The notes under the pieces were generated by a model. That model saw only the letters and a list, made by a program, of their open reading frames with translations. It did not search any database and was not told the origin of the DNA. Below are positions 9,001-16,167 of a stretch of DNA of 64,000 nt, in pieces (the stretch's first letter is position 1; every line of letters starts with the position of its first letter). The position numbers and the translations under genes were made by a program. Where the stretch lies: contig NZ_QFFJ01000001.1 of the NCBI RefSeq assembly GCF_003308995.1, forward strand, positions 3,596,001 through 3,660,000, written 5' to 3'. Source of the DNA: Chitinophaga flava (GTDB lineage Bacteria; Bacteroidota; Bacteroidia; Chitinophagales; Chitinophagaceae).

Positions 9001-9029
9001 GCCCCGCCGGATAACCGGCGGGGCTTTTT
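9001..9029 (+). terminator. Intrinsic terminator of rho
   Basis: Perfect 10-bp stem GCCCCGCCGG/CCGGCGGGGC with loop ATAA, followed by TTTTT, 25 bp after the rho stop. Confidence 0.95.
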
Positions 9030-9084
9030 GTTGTGCATCATGTGCATCAATATGTATCAGGCAAATTAAAAAAGTACTAAAAGC

Positions 9085-9118
9085 AAAAATCCCGCTACAG
9101 TAATACTGCAGCGGGATT
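9085..9118 (-). terminator. Intrinsic terminator of the outer-membrane barrel gene
   Basis: On the minus strand, stem AATCCCGCT/AGCGGGATT with an inner CAG/CTG (one A-C mismatch) around loop TAATA is followed by a T run (5 A on the plus strand at 9085-9089). Confidence 0.85.
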
Positions 9119-9174
9119 CTCCAATCTATCTAACCTTTTGACTTTCTTATGTATAACATCAATCAAATACGTGA

Positions 9175-9780
9175 TTAGAATATGAAGTTAACACCCAGGT
9201 TCAGCTGTTTAGTGAAGTTGAAGTCGAAGTTGCTAACGTTTGTTTTAACTCCGGTTGCTTCATTTTTATGCTGAGCATAAGTGTAACCCAGACCACCAAA
9301 AGCACCTTCAATCATGAAGTGTTTGGTTACGAAGTAAGTGATACCAGGCAGTACGTTTACGTTAAAGCCATTGATGGTTTCAGTTTTTGTGTCACCTACT
9401 TTAGTGTTACCAAAACCGTATCCAGCATTAGCTTCAGCAAAGAAAGCAAATTTGCTCTGACCGATCATATGGTAGTTACGGGCGAAGATACCAGGAGTGA
9501 TTTCCAGGGTTTTAGTTTTCACGCCGGATACTGCTTTTTCGGTGCCGAACTGAGAGTTGGCAAATACACCGATTACCCAGTTGGAGTTCAGTGCGTAACC
9601 TACTTTAGGGCTGATACCGAAAGTAGTGTTTGTTTCTTTTGCATCAGTGCCTTTTACTTTAGCAGAAGTGGTGCTTACGTTAACATTTCCGCCCAGGATA
9701 ACATCGCCTTTTGATAACTGTGCCTTTGCTACTTGTGTGCCGAACAGTGCTACTGCGGCCATTACAATCAACTTTTTCAT
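9175..9780 (-). CDS. Small outer-membrane beta-barrel protein
   Basis: The 201-residue product begins with a signal peptide (MKKLIVMAAVALFGTQVAKA, cleavage before QLSKGD). The mature part is rich in alternating hydrophobic/polar strands and glycine and ends in the aromatic residue typical of barrels (LGVNFIF). It fits the OmpW/OprF-like beta-barrel group (outer membrane protein beta-barrel domain), about eight strands. No ligand or enzyme motif is visible. The gene stands alone with its own terminator; the TetR-type regulator gene lies directly upstream on the same strand. Confidence 0.82.
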   Translation of the reverse strand: MKKLIVMAAVALFGTQVAKAQLSKGDVILGGNVNVSTTSAKVKGTDAKETNTTFGISPKVGYALNSNWVIGVFANSQFGTEKAVSGVKTKTLEITPGIFARNYHMIGQSKFAFFAEANAGYGFGNTKVGDTKTETINGFNVNVLPGITYFVTKHFMIEGAFGGLGYTYAQHKNEATGVKTNVSNFDFNFTKQLNLGVNFIF

Positions 9781-9833
9781 CTTTCGTAAAATTTAAATAT
9801 ACATTAAAACTGTTCTCTCTTTCTTTGATTCTT

Positions 9834-10481
9834 CTACATACATGAATGCCGATCCTGGTTGATTGTCGGTTTATATCTTAATCCATTAAAGAAAATATAC
9901 AATACTTGTCTTTCCCTTTCCATAAAGCATCTGAGGCCATTCCGGTCGTGAGGGTCAAAACTTGTCGCCTGCCATTTGCACCATATTACCCATAAACCAA
10001 ATAATACGTTGACAAGCAACTGCGCCGTAGTATCAGGATCCGTGGCTTCACACAGCTCACCAATACTGATCCCCTTCCGGATAGTGGCAGAAAGAAAAGA
10101 AACTTCCACAGTCTGCAACAACTCTATCGTTTGCCGCATCCGGCTGGAAGGAACATCCTTGATCCATTCGTTTATTCCGAATAAAAAATGATACTCCACC
10201 AGCATCCTCTCTTTCAGCTCCAGATAACGGTTGATGATCGCATCTGTGGAAGTGGCTTCTTCCACATAAGCAGACATGTCAAAAAAACAATCTGCTATCA
10301 TACGCTCCACCACCGCTACGTAAATGGATTCCTTATCTGAAAAATAGTAATACAAAGAACCTTTCGAGATTTCCAGATCCCTGGCGATCTCTTCCATGGT
10401 AGTTTTAGACAAGCCGAACCGTTTGAAGCGCTTTAAAGCAGCCTCCAGGATTAATGTCCGCTTTTGGTCTAGTTCTGCCAT
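9834..10481 (-). CDS. TetR/AcrR-family transcriptional regulator
   Basis: 215-residue DNA-binding repressor of the TetR type. The N-terminal three-helix DNA-binding domain includes the recognition region TMEEIARDLEISKGSLYYYF (about residues 28-47) followed by the family-typical SDKESIYVAV. The C-terminal ligand-binding part is not assignable to a ligand. The promoter contains a perfect TTTGAC-GG-GTCAAA palindrome over its -7 element, which suggests autorepression. It may also control the barrel-protein gene downstream, 53 bp beyond its stop. Confidence 0.92.
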   Translation of the reverse strand: MAELDQKRTLILEAALKRFKRFGLSKTTMEEIARDLEISKGSLYYYFSDKESIYVAVVERMIADCFFDMSAYVEEATSTDAIINRYLELKERMLVEYHFLFGINEWIKDVPSSRMRQTIELLQTVEVSFLSATIRKGISIGELCEATDPDTTAQLLVNVLFGLWVIWCKWQATSFDPHDRNGLRCFMERERQVLYIFFNGLRYKPTINQDRHSCM

Positions 10482-10524
10482 AGATAGCTCGTCAATGTTA
10501 AAGTCTGACTGTCTGACTTTTTTG

Positions 10525-10538
10525 TTTGACGGGTCAAA
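10525..10538. promoter_or_regulatory. Probable TetR operator
   Basis: TTTGACGGGTCAAA is a perfect inverted repeat (6-bp arms, 2-bp centre) overlapping the -7 element of the TetR gene. A direct repeat GTCTGACT (10508-10519 region) flanks it. Autorepression through this site is inferred from position and symmetry. Confidence 0.55.
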
Positions 10539-10565
10539 AGTACGACCAAAAGTTATTCCACCAAA
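10535..10565 (-). promoter_or_regulatory. Promoter of the TetR-family gene
   Basis: On the minus strand a -33 TTTG (10565-10562) and -7 TACTTTTG (10542-10535) are spaced by 19 bp. The transcript would start about 50 nt before the ATG. Confidence 0.7.
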
Positions 10566-10776
10566 TTTTTTTGTTAAATTATTGTTACGTATTCTCCGCG
10601 CAAAATGTTAAAAAGGGAAGAAAAAAGGGCAGAGGGTGTCAGCCCGGTCAAAAAATGCGGTTTTTCTTGGATGAAATTAAAGGAGCAATCTGAAAATATT
10701 GAAATTGAACAATCAGGAGAGCGCAAATGCCTTAAATATCAATATATAAGAATAAGTAAATCGTTGTATATGCTTA

Positions 10777-11526
10777 CTACCGCTGCATCCGGTTCAGTAA
10801 GTCTTTCCTCCGGCGCTCAGTGATGTCCAGCACAATGCCACTTTTCAGCATCACCTTACCCAAATGAGGATCTACCTGGCTGATATTGGCCAGCTGCACC
10901 ATCTGGGTATTGTTGACCTGGTAAAACTGCAACGTGGAAAAAAGATCTGCATAATAACGGAAAGGCCGCTCAGCCTGCACCTCCACGCCGGAATCCAGCC
11001 GGAACAGGCAGTTGTCCTGCTGCGCTTCAAAACATTCCACCGCAGGTAAAAATATCGTACGTTCTTCTCCGTTAGTGTCATATATCAACAGCTTCCAGGA
11101 TGCATGCTGCACATTGTTGAAATTCTCCAGCAGCACCTCATACCGCTGCTTACTGCTATTATTGGCAATACGTGTTTTGACCAGTGTTACAGCTTGCAGC
11201 AGGCTCTCCTTGTCTATCGGTTTCAATATCAGTTCCACCTCGCTGCAACGGATCACATGCAGAAACTTTTTCTCAAATGCAGTCACAAACACCGCTTCAA
11301 AAGCAACTTCCTGCTGAGTACCCATGAGTACATCAAACCCGGTACCGTCGGGCATCTCCAAATCAAGAAACACCAGCTCCGGCCGATGCTCCCTGATCTG
11401 TGCAATACCTGCTGCACAGTCAGAAGCGGTAGCGGCCACCTTTACTTCCGGGCAATATTTCTCCAGCATCAGGGCTATAATGTCCCGGCTATTTCTCTCA
11501 TCATCTATGATGACTGCTTTTATCAT
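10777..11526 (-). CDS. LytTR-family response regulator
   Basis: Two-component response regulator of the LytR/AlgR type. The receiver (about residues 1-120) shows the acidic DDE, phospho-acceptor Asp in LVFLDLEMPDGTGFDV, Thr in VFVTAFEKKFL and Lys in ELILKPIDKESL. The C-terminal LytTR DNA-binding domain includes ECFEAQQDNCLFRL and the segment ending DITERRRKDLLNRM. It follows the histidine kinase gene by 30 bp on the same strand, so the two form one operon and very probably a cognate pair. Target genes cannot be read from the sequence. Confidence 0.93.
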   Translation of the reverse strand: MIKAVIIDDERNSRDIIALMLEKYCPEVKVAATASDCAAGIAQIREHRPELVFLDLEMPDGTGFDVLMGTQQEVAFEAVFVTAFEKKFLHVIRCSEVELILKPIDKESLLQAVTLVKTRIANNSSKQRYEVLLENFNNVQHASWKLLIYDTNGEERTIFLPAVECFEAQQDNCLFRLDSGVEVQAERPFRYYADLFSTLQFYQVNNTQMVQLANISQVDPHLGKVMLKSGIVLDITERRRKDLLNRMQR

Positions 11527-11556
11527 TTTAATACTAACGTTTAAGAATATACTTTT

Positions 11557-13635
11557 TTACAGCTGTGGAATGAGAATCCGGACTACCGTACCACTGTCTT
11601 CCTCATTACGTGCCGACCGGTCGATTATTTCGATATGGATTTCTGTATTATACATCTTATTAAGCAACTCGGCCCTGTTCTGGCTCATCTCCATGCCGGA
11701 AGACTGGTGATGCTGAGGCAAAGTGCGCAATGACCTCGACCGGGCAATACCAATGCCGTTGTCGGCGATTACACATTCCAGCATATCAGCAGCTACCTGA
11801 TTGAAATGGATGGAGAGATGACCAATAGGCTGCTGCGGATTCGTCATACCATGTTTGACGGCATTCTCCACATAAGGCTGCAGCAACATGGCCGGAATCT
11901 CCAGTTCAGCCGTGGCGATCTCCGGATCTACTACAATTTCATACTCCATTCTGTTTTCGAAACGCATTTTCTCCAAACCCAGATAAGTATTCAGATAGAT
12001 AATCTCATCAGCCAGGGATATAAAGTTGCGCCGGGAGAAATCAAGCGTTTTGCGGATCAGATAAGAGAAGTCCGACAGATATTTCTGGGCATACTCATAA
12101 TCCCGCTGCATCACAAACAGCTGGATAGAGTTGAGGCAGTTGAAAATAAAGTGAGGGTTGATCTGTGCCCGGATGGCCTTCAGCTCTATCTCCGTCAGCT
12201 TTTTATCGTATTCTGTTTCCAGCTGTATCTTTCGTTGTTCTTCCAGCTCCTGTTTTTTACGGAGAATTTCCGTGGTCTGTTCTTTTACCAGTTCTTCCAG
12301 TTGCTCGTTGAGTTTGCGTTGCAGCTCCTTGTTTTTATTGAGCTGTTTAATTAGCAGCTCTTGTGTGCGTGTTCGTTCAAGGTGTACCAGTTTATTACGA
12401 TAACTGAGGCCGGCCAGAAAAAACATGGCCTGTAGCAGTACGCCGCCGATTAGTAACATGCTGGGGGCTGCCAGTTCTCCGAGTGCACTGAGCAGTCCCA
12501 GTGGCCGGATATGCATGAGGAAAGAGCCCAGACAAGCCAGATACAAACATACAGACCCGTACAGAAAAAAACGCACCAGCGGATGATGCCTGGAACGTCT
12601 GGCCAGTGCTACAAATACCACCAGCAGCGGTATCAGCGTACAAAAATATACGTAACTGTAGATGATCACCGGCAAATGATATTGTTCCATCAGGATACAA
12701 TACATGCATACAATGATCAGGCCGCCCACAATTGTAGATACCCAGGCAAACACCTGTTCCATGAAAGGATATCTTTCTTTCAGATTCAGGAAGGTATTGC
12801 CAAACATCAGGTACATGAGATAGAAACAAAACAACAACCCCGGGATGTCCCAGTAGTACTTCAACATAGGCCAGCGGTGAAAGAAGGAAAGCTGATAGGG
12901 CTTGCTTTCCAGCCGCAGTGCGAAGAACAGTATCAGTCCCAGTATATAGATGGCAAAATAGATGTACGATTTGTCGGGTAACTGTATATAGTTAATGACG
13001 GAAATGCTGAAAAACACCAGCAGCATGCCTAGCAATACCTGTATCACTACCGTTTCCTTGCGGTAGGTGTCCTGCTGCCGGTTATGGAAGCGGGCGAAGG
13101 CCTGCTCGCTGAAGAGCGTGGGCGTGAGCGGATTTTCGTTGTATGATTTATTGATGATATGCAGATAGAATGTGCGGGACTGATGGGGAGGAATGTTGAT
13201 GTTGAATCCGTAGTGGTCCCATCTTTCTACGCCTCCTCTGTCGGCCATCAGACCGGTTTGCATCAGCAGCCGGGCTGTATCTCCGGGTGGTTTTTCGTAC
13301 CAGTACATGAAGTCGTGCCATCCGGCAAAGAGAATAACATTGAGAGGAGTAGTGCCTTCGTTTTTTGCCTTTAATTGCAGCCAGCAGTTGTTGATCTGCC
13401 CGTTATTTTTTTTGTAGTCATGAAAGAGTTGTGGAGATGGGGTAAAGGGCAGATGTGTCACCTGTTGTACGGTCAGGTGACCCTCTTTGTCGGAGAGGCT
13501 GTTTATGTAGGGACGCAGGTCCAGTTCCGAGGCAGCAAAACCGTCTTTTGCTATCAGGGTATCATGGGAGGGGTTAAGGGCAAAGGCTCCTGCAGTATAA
13601 CAGTACAACAGCATTAGGATAATAATGCGCTTCAC
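11557..13635 (-). CDS. 7TM-DISM sensor histidine kinase, LytS/His_kinase type
   Basis: 692-residue inner-membrane sensor. A signal peptide is followed by an extracytoplasmic 7TMR-DISMED2-like sensor domain (about residues 25-190), seven membrane helices (about 195-410), a coiled coil rich in Lys/Glu, and a His_kinase domain with the phospho-acceptor motif RAQINPHFIFNCLNSIQLF. An ATPase domain follows (N-box MLLQPYVENAVKHGM, G-box DNGIGIARSR). The start codon is GTG. It is the first gene of an operon with the LytTR regulator. The family senses unknown, probably carbohydrate-like or envelope, cues. Confidence 0.93.
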   Translation of the reverse strand: MKRIIILMLLYCYTAGAFALNPSHDTLIAKDGFAASELDLRPYINSLSDKEGHLTVQQVTHLPFTPSPQLFHDYKKNNGQINNCWLQLKAKNEGTTPLNVILFAGWHDFMYWYEKPPGDTARLLMQTGLMADRGGVERWDHYGFNINIPPHQSRTFYLHIINKSYNENPLTPTLFSEQAFARFHNRQQDTYRKETVVIQVLLGMLLVFFSISVINYIQLPDKSYIYFAIYILGLILFFALRLESKPYQLSFFHRWPMLKYYWDIPGLLFCFYLMYLMFGNTFLNLKERYPFMEQVFAWVSTIVGGLIIVCMYCILMEQYHLPVIIYSYVYFCTLIPLLVVFVALARRSRHHPLVRFFLYGSVCLYLACLGSFLMHIRPLGLLSALGELAAPSMLLIGGVLLQAMFFLAGLSYRNKLVHLERTRTQELLIKQLNKNKELQRKLNEQLEELVKEQTTEILRKKQELEEQRKIQLETEYDKKLTEIELKAIRAQINPHFIFNCLNSIQLFVMQRDYEYAQKYLSDFSYLIRKTLDFSRRNFISLADEIIYLNTYLGLEKMRFENRMEYEIVVDPEIATAELEIPAMLLQPYVENAVKHGMTNPQQPIGHLSIHFNQVAADMLECVIADNGIGIARSRSLRTLPQHHQSSGMEMSQNRAELLNKMYNTEIHIEIIDRSARNEEDSGTVVRILIPQL

Positions 13636-13656
13636 AGATGGTGTATGAGATTTTGA

Positions 13657-13887
13657 TTATAACAATTGATCGATGGCTTTCGCCATATTTTGGTCTTTCT
13701 CTGTCACCACGTTGCCGGCATCATGTGTACTGAGGTATATTTCTACTGTATTGTAGACGTTGATCCAGTAGGGATGGTGGTCCATCTTTTCAGCTATCAG
13801 GGCCACTTTGGTCATGAACCCGAATGCTTCCCGGAAGTCTTTGAAGATAAAAGCCCGGTACAGTTGATTGTCTTTTTTTGCCCACAT
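13657..13887 (-). CDS. Pterin-4a-carbinolamine dehydratase
   Basis: The 76-residue protein has the PCD/DCoH signature EKMDHHPYW with the paired catalytic histidines and the later STHDAGNVVTEKD segment. These enzymes dehydrate 4a-hydroxytetrahydrobiopterin, formed by aromatic amino-acid hydroxylases, and some members recycle related pterins. The protein lacks the usual N-terminal strand region of about 20 residues; the visible start ATG (MWAKKDNQLYRAF) gives a short but functional-looking form. No hydroxylase gene is adjacent. It is followed by the kinase-regulator operon on the same strand. Confidence 0.88.
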   Translation of the reverse strand: MWAKKDNQLYRAFIFKDFREAFGFMTKVALIAEKMDHHPYWINVYNTVEIYLSTHDAGNVVTEKDQNMAKAIDQLL

Positions 13888-13980
13888 ACAGCGGAGTGTT
13901 TAAAGGTGAAAACAAGGCAATTCAGTAGGTTGCTGGTCAAAATACTATGCTGGAAGCAGCTGTCGGTCTTAAATCCTGTC

Positions 13981-14424
13981 CTAAAAAATGAGGTTCATTT
14001 TATTTTTAATCTCTCTCGTATCTAGTAAAGATACTAATTGTACGAGCGGTACGAGGCGTAATTCGTCCAATAATTTTTTTATATCCGTAGCCTGGTAATA
14101 ATCTCCTTTGATCAGCCAGAGGAAGTGGATATGTTTTAGTTCTGGTAGCAAAAATTCTGCCTGGCAGTGGTTATTGTAAAAGTAGTGAGATACCGAGTTG
14201 GTGGGTTCATGAAACTCCAGCACTGTAAAATGGAAGGACCTGTTTTTCTTCGAAAGGGTGATTTCCAGAAGATTGTTGACCCTGAAATTGGTATATAGCT
14301 GCCGGTTGATCTGCCAGCAGAGCTGATAATCGCGGGCGGTAGAGGCGATACCGATCAGGTGGGTGTTCTCAAAAAAATCTTCTACCAATTGCTCCTGGTC
14401 CAGTTTTAATTTGAGTATAGTCAT
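13981..14424 (-). CDS. IPExxxVDY-family protein
   Basis: 147-residue cytoplasmic protein of the Bacteroidota-specific IPExxxVDY family, function unknown. The family pattern is visible: an early LIGIASTARDYQLCWQINRQ, a central strand block, and a C-terminal LVPLVQLVSLLDTREIKNKM. The eponymous motif is degenerate here: LLPELKHIHFLWLIKGD stands where IPExxxVDYFL is expected. Neighbours (alkyltransferase-like, DUF5522, trmB) are on the same strand but 34 bp away, so it could be the last gene of that operon. Confidence 0.8.
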   Translation of the reverse strand: MTILKLKLDQEQLVEDFFENTHLIGIASTARDYQLCWQINRQLYTNFRVNNLLEITLSKKNRSFHFTVLEFHEPTNSVSHYFYNNHCQAEFLLPELKHIHFLWLIKGDYYQATDIKKLLDELRLVPLVQLVSLLDTREIKNKMNLIF

Positions 14425-14458
14425 AGTATAAAAATATTGCTGTACGGGAGAATGGTGA

Positions 14459-14890
14459 TCACGCCTTCTTTTTCACGGCTTTTTTAGCAGCGGGAGCTTT
14501 TCGGGCGCCCGGGTCCCAAAATACGGTTTTAAAGTCGGTTATCTTGTCATTTTTTACTGTAACACCTTCCTGTTCAAGCAGTTCCTGCATGAGGGTAGGG
14601 GTAGCAAAAAAATGTCGTCCGCTCAGTTCGCCGTTGCGGTTAACTACCCGATGGGCGGGCACAACCGGTTTGGCACGGCCGGCGCCGTTCATGGCCCAGC
14701 CCACCATCCGGGGCGTGAGTTTGATATCGGCTGCTTCCGCGATGGCGCCGTAAGTGGTGACACGGCCTTTGGGTATTTTACGGGCTATTTTATAAACCAC
14801 GTCAAAGAAAGAGGCGGGCTCACTGCCCGTCTTTTTCTTCGCTGCGTCGTTTGAGGAGGATGGACTTTTTGGGTTCGGGTACGTTTTCAT
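14459..14890 (-). CDS. Alkyltransferase-like (ATL) protein, MGMT family
   Basis: MGMT-fold DNA-binding protein. The core FFDVVYKIARKIPKGRVTTYG and the helix-turn-helix region TPRMVGWAMN are intact. The active-site motif reads PAHRVVNRNGELSGR, with Ala in place of the alkyl-accepting Cys of PCHR. This is the hallmark of ATL proteins, which recognise O6-alkylguanine and recruit nucleotide-excision repair instead of transferring the alkyl group. A basic tail (AAKKAVKKKA) ends the protein. The start at 14890 (MKTYPNPKSP) is preferred to 14923; even so it overlaps the DUF5522 gene by 71 bp in another frame. Confidence 0.88.
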   Translation of the reverse strand: MKTYPNPKSPSSSNDAAKKKTGSEPASFFDVVYKIARKIPKGRVTTYGAIAEAADIKLTPRMVGWAMNGAGRAKPVVPAHRVVNRNGELSGRHFFATPTLMQELLEQEGVTVKNDKITDFKTVFWDPGARKAPAAKKAVKKKA

Positions 14891-15020
14891 ATGCAAATGG
14901 ACAATGTTTACAACCGTTGCCACAACAGTAGCCGCGATCTAGATGATACTTTTCGGTAAACACCATATAGCCCTCCGCGTTATAGTAAAAATCAATCTTC
15001 TCCACCAACGGTTGCTTCAT
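14820..15020 (-). CDS. DUF5522 cysteine-rich small protein
   Basis: 66-residue protein with the family core FTEKYHLDRGYCCGNGCKHC: four cysteines arranged CCxxxCxxC, likely a metal site, followed by PFAYENVPEPKK. Function is unknown. The start overlaps the end of trmB by 29 bp, and its own 3' end overlaps the alkyltransferase-like gene by 71 bp, so the three genes are probably co-transcribed and translationally coupled. The basic C-terminal tail (LLKRRSEEKDGQ) is encoded in the overlap. Confidence 0.85.
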   Translation of the reverse strand: MKQPLVEKIDFYYNAEGYMVFTEKYHLDRGYCCGNGCKHCPFAYENVPEPKKSILLKRRSEEKDGQ

Positions 15021-15699
15021 CGGAAGGCAGTTTTATGCTGCGCCAGTCCAGTCGGGTGGCTGGCAGCTGAAATCTGAGGTAACGGATGGTACGGCCATCT
15101 GCCAGGTGCATACCTTCGTAGTAGGTCTGTATTTTCAGCAATGGTGGTACTTCGGGCAGGGCATATACATCCGGAATGTCTTCCAGCAGCGTTAGGCCGG
15201 CGGCGGCAATCACTTCCTGTGTAAAAGCGTATAGTTCCGGAGAATCTGTTTTCAGATTAATGGTAGCACCTGTTGCCAGCAGTGGCTGGAATAGCTGCAG
15301 GAACTTAGGATGTGTGAGTCTTTTCTTGGATTTTGATTTACGGAGAAATGGGTCCGGAAATGTAATCCAGATATCTTTGATCTCTCCGGGAGCAAAATAA
15401 TTGTCCAGTTTATCAATCTGGGTGCGGAGGAAAGCCACATTAGGAAGAGCTTCGTTAATGGCTGTTTTGGCGCCTCTCCAGATGCGGTTACCTTTCAGAT
15501 CCACGCCGATAAAATTCTGGTCCTTGTACATACGGGCCAGCCCAAGTGTATAGTCTCCTTTACCACAGGCCAGTTCCAGCGTAACCGGATGATTATTCTT
15601 AAAATGTTCGTTCCATTTTCCCTGCATGCCTTCCGGATATATCAATACATTGGGGAAGGTCTCTATTTCTGCAAAGCGTTGTAATTTTTTTTGTCCCAT
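14992..15699 (-). CDS. trmB: tRNA (guanine-N7)-methyltransferase
   Basis: SAM-dependent enzyme that makes m7G46 in tRNA variable loops. Motif I is LELACGKGDYTLGLAR, the acidic VDLKGNRIWRGAKTA follows, then DIWITFPDPFLRKSKSKKRL (the catalytic/tRNA-binding FPDP motif) and the closing TYYEGMHLADG. The start at 15699 (MGQKKLQRF, 235 residues) is chosen because a TAATTTTG box ends 6 bp before it. The longer in-frame form would run through the terminator of the upstream RNA gene. It is the first gene of the overlapping trmB-DUF5522-ATL cluster, and lies next to the tRNA-like RNA gene. Confidence 0.95.
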   Translation of the reverse strand: MGQKKLQRFAEIETFPNVLIYPEGMQGKWNEHFKNNHPVTLELACGKGDYTLGLARMYKDQNFIGVDLKGNRIWRGAKTAINEALPNVAFLRTQIDKLDNYFAPGEIKDIWITFPDPFLRKSKSKKRLTHPKFLQLFQPLLATGATINLKTDSPELYAFTQEVIAAAGLTLLEDIPDVYALPEVPPLLKIQTYYEGMHLADGRTIRYLRFQLPATRLDWRSIKLPSDEATVGGED

Positions 15700-15705
15700 T
15701 GAGGG

Positions 15706-15713
15706 CAAAATTA
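15706..15713 (-). promoter_or_regulatory. trmB promoter -7 element, nearly leaderless
   Basis: TAATTTTG on the minus strand is followed by only six bases before the trmB ATG, so the mRNA should begin at or within a few bases of the start codon. No good -33 TTTG is seen at normal spacing. Confidence 0.55.
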
Positions 15714-15800
15714 GCTTATTTTCTTGCAAAGGCATAAAGGGGGCAAGAACCAGCTTATTGAGCTGGCTTCCATTGCGGTCTCTGCGGAACAGGAGCGCAT

Positions 15801-15833
15801 AAAAAAAGCCCATAGATCAGTGATCTACGAGCT
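15801..15833 (-). terminator. Intrinsic terminator of the tRNA-like RNA gene
   Basis: On the minus strand AGCTCGTAGATCA, a single C, then TGATCTATGGGCT form a 13-bp stem (with G-U pairs), followed by at least six T. It lies 14 nt after the encoded CCA. Confidence 0.88.
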
Positions 15834-15846
15834 CTTTAAACCAATT

Positions 15847-15992
15847 TGGCTGTAGGAGGAGGAGTCGAACCTCCACGGGGCAGTTAGCCATAGTACAATT
15901 AAGATTAGTGGTCAACCCATTTATACTACGTTTATCCCGAACTCCCCACCCCCGAGACAAGGGGGCATGTCTGCCAGTTTCATCATCCCACA
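15847..15992 (-). ncRNA. tRNA-like RNA with giant variable arm
   Basis: Reading the minus strand: acceptor TGTGGGA (15992-15986) pairs with TCCTACA (15857-15851, one G-U), then discriminator G and encoded CCA (15850-15847). U8 is present; the D-arm is ATG/CAT around AAACTGGCAGA (A14, G18G19, A21). Anticodon stem CCCCC/GGGGG (15965-15949) holds loop TTGTCTC, triplet GUC at 34-36. The T-arm is GGAGG-TTCGACT-CCTCC (15874-15858), fully canonical. Between positions 43 and the T-arm lie 74 nt (15948-15875) instead of about 5-20: outer helix GGGGAGTT/AACTGCCCC (one bulged G), inner helix CGTAGTA/TACTATG, and a 28-nt end. It has its own promoter and terminator. Body and D-arm resemble tRNA-Leu; the triplet does not. 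Whether it is charged is unknown. Confidence 0.8.
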
Positions 15993-16052
15993 ATTTTGTA
16001 TTATCATTACAGCCAGTGCTTTTCAATAGCCATTTGAATAATGATTATAATG

Positions 16053-16084
16053 CAAATCTAAAGGTAAGGCTGATTTCTTGCAAA
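16053..16084 (-). promoter_or_regulatory. Promoter of the tRNA-like RNA gene
   Basis: On the minus strand -33 TTTG (16084-16081) and -7 TAGATTTG (16060-16053) are separated by exactly 20 bp, the best match to the Bacteroidota consensus in this window. It would start a transcript about 55 nt before the RNA's 5' acceptor strand. It is divergent from the Lrp-family gene. Confidence 0.78.
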
Positions 16085-16167
16085 TTTTTTAAGAAAAATT
16101 TTTGAATTTTCGATATTTTTTAAATATTTGCATATAACTTTAAAACATTCAAAAACAAATTGTAAAA

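Noticed and set aside
10605..10823. 72-codon plus-strand frame
   Set aside because: No homology or promoter; overlaps the end of the LytTR regulator gene.
15847..16014. tmRNA, or tRNA closed by the outer GGCTGTA/TACAGCC pairing
   Set aside because: No tag frame or tmRNA 5' signature. The outer 7-bp pairing exists, but the inner acceptor TGTGGGA/TCCTACA gives the correct U8, D-arm spacing and CCA.
15817..16026. 69-codon minus-strand frame
   Set aside because: It is a read-through of the tRNA-like RNA and its terminator; structure explains the sequence better.
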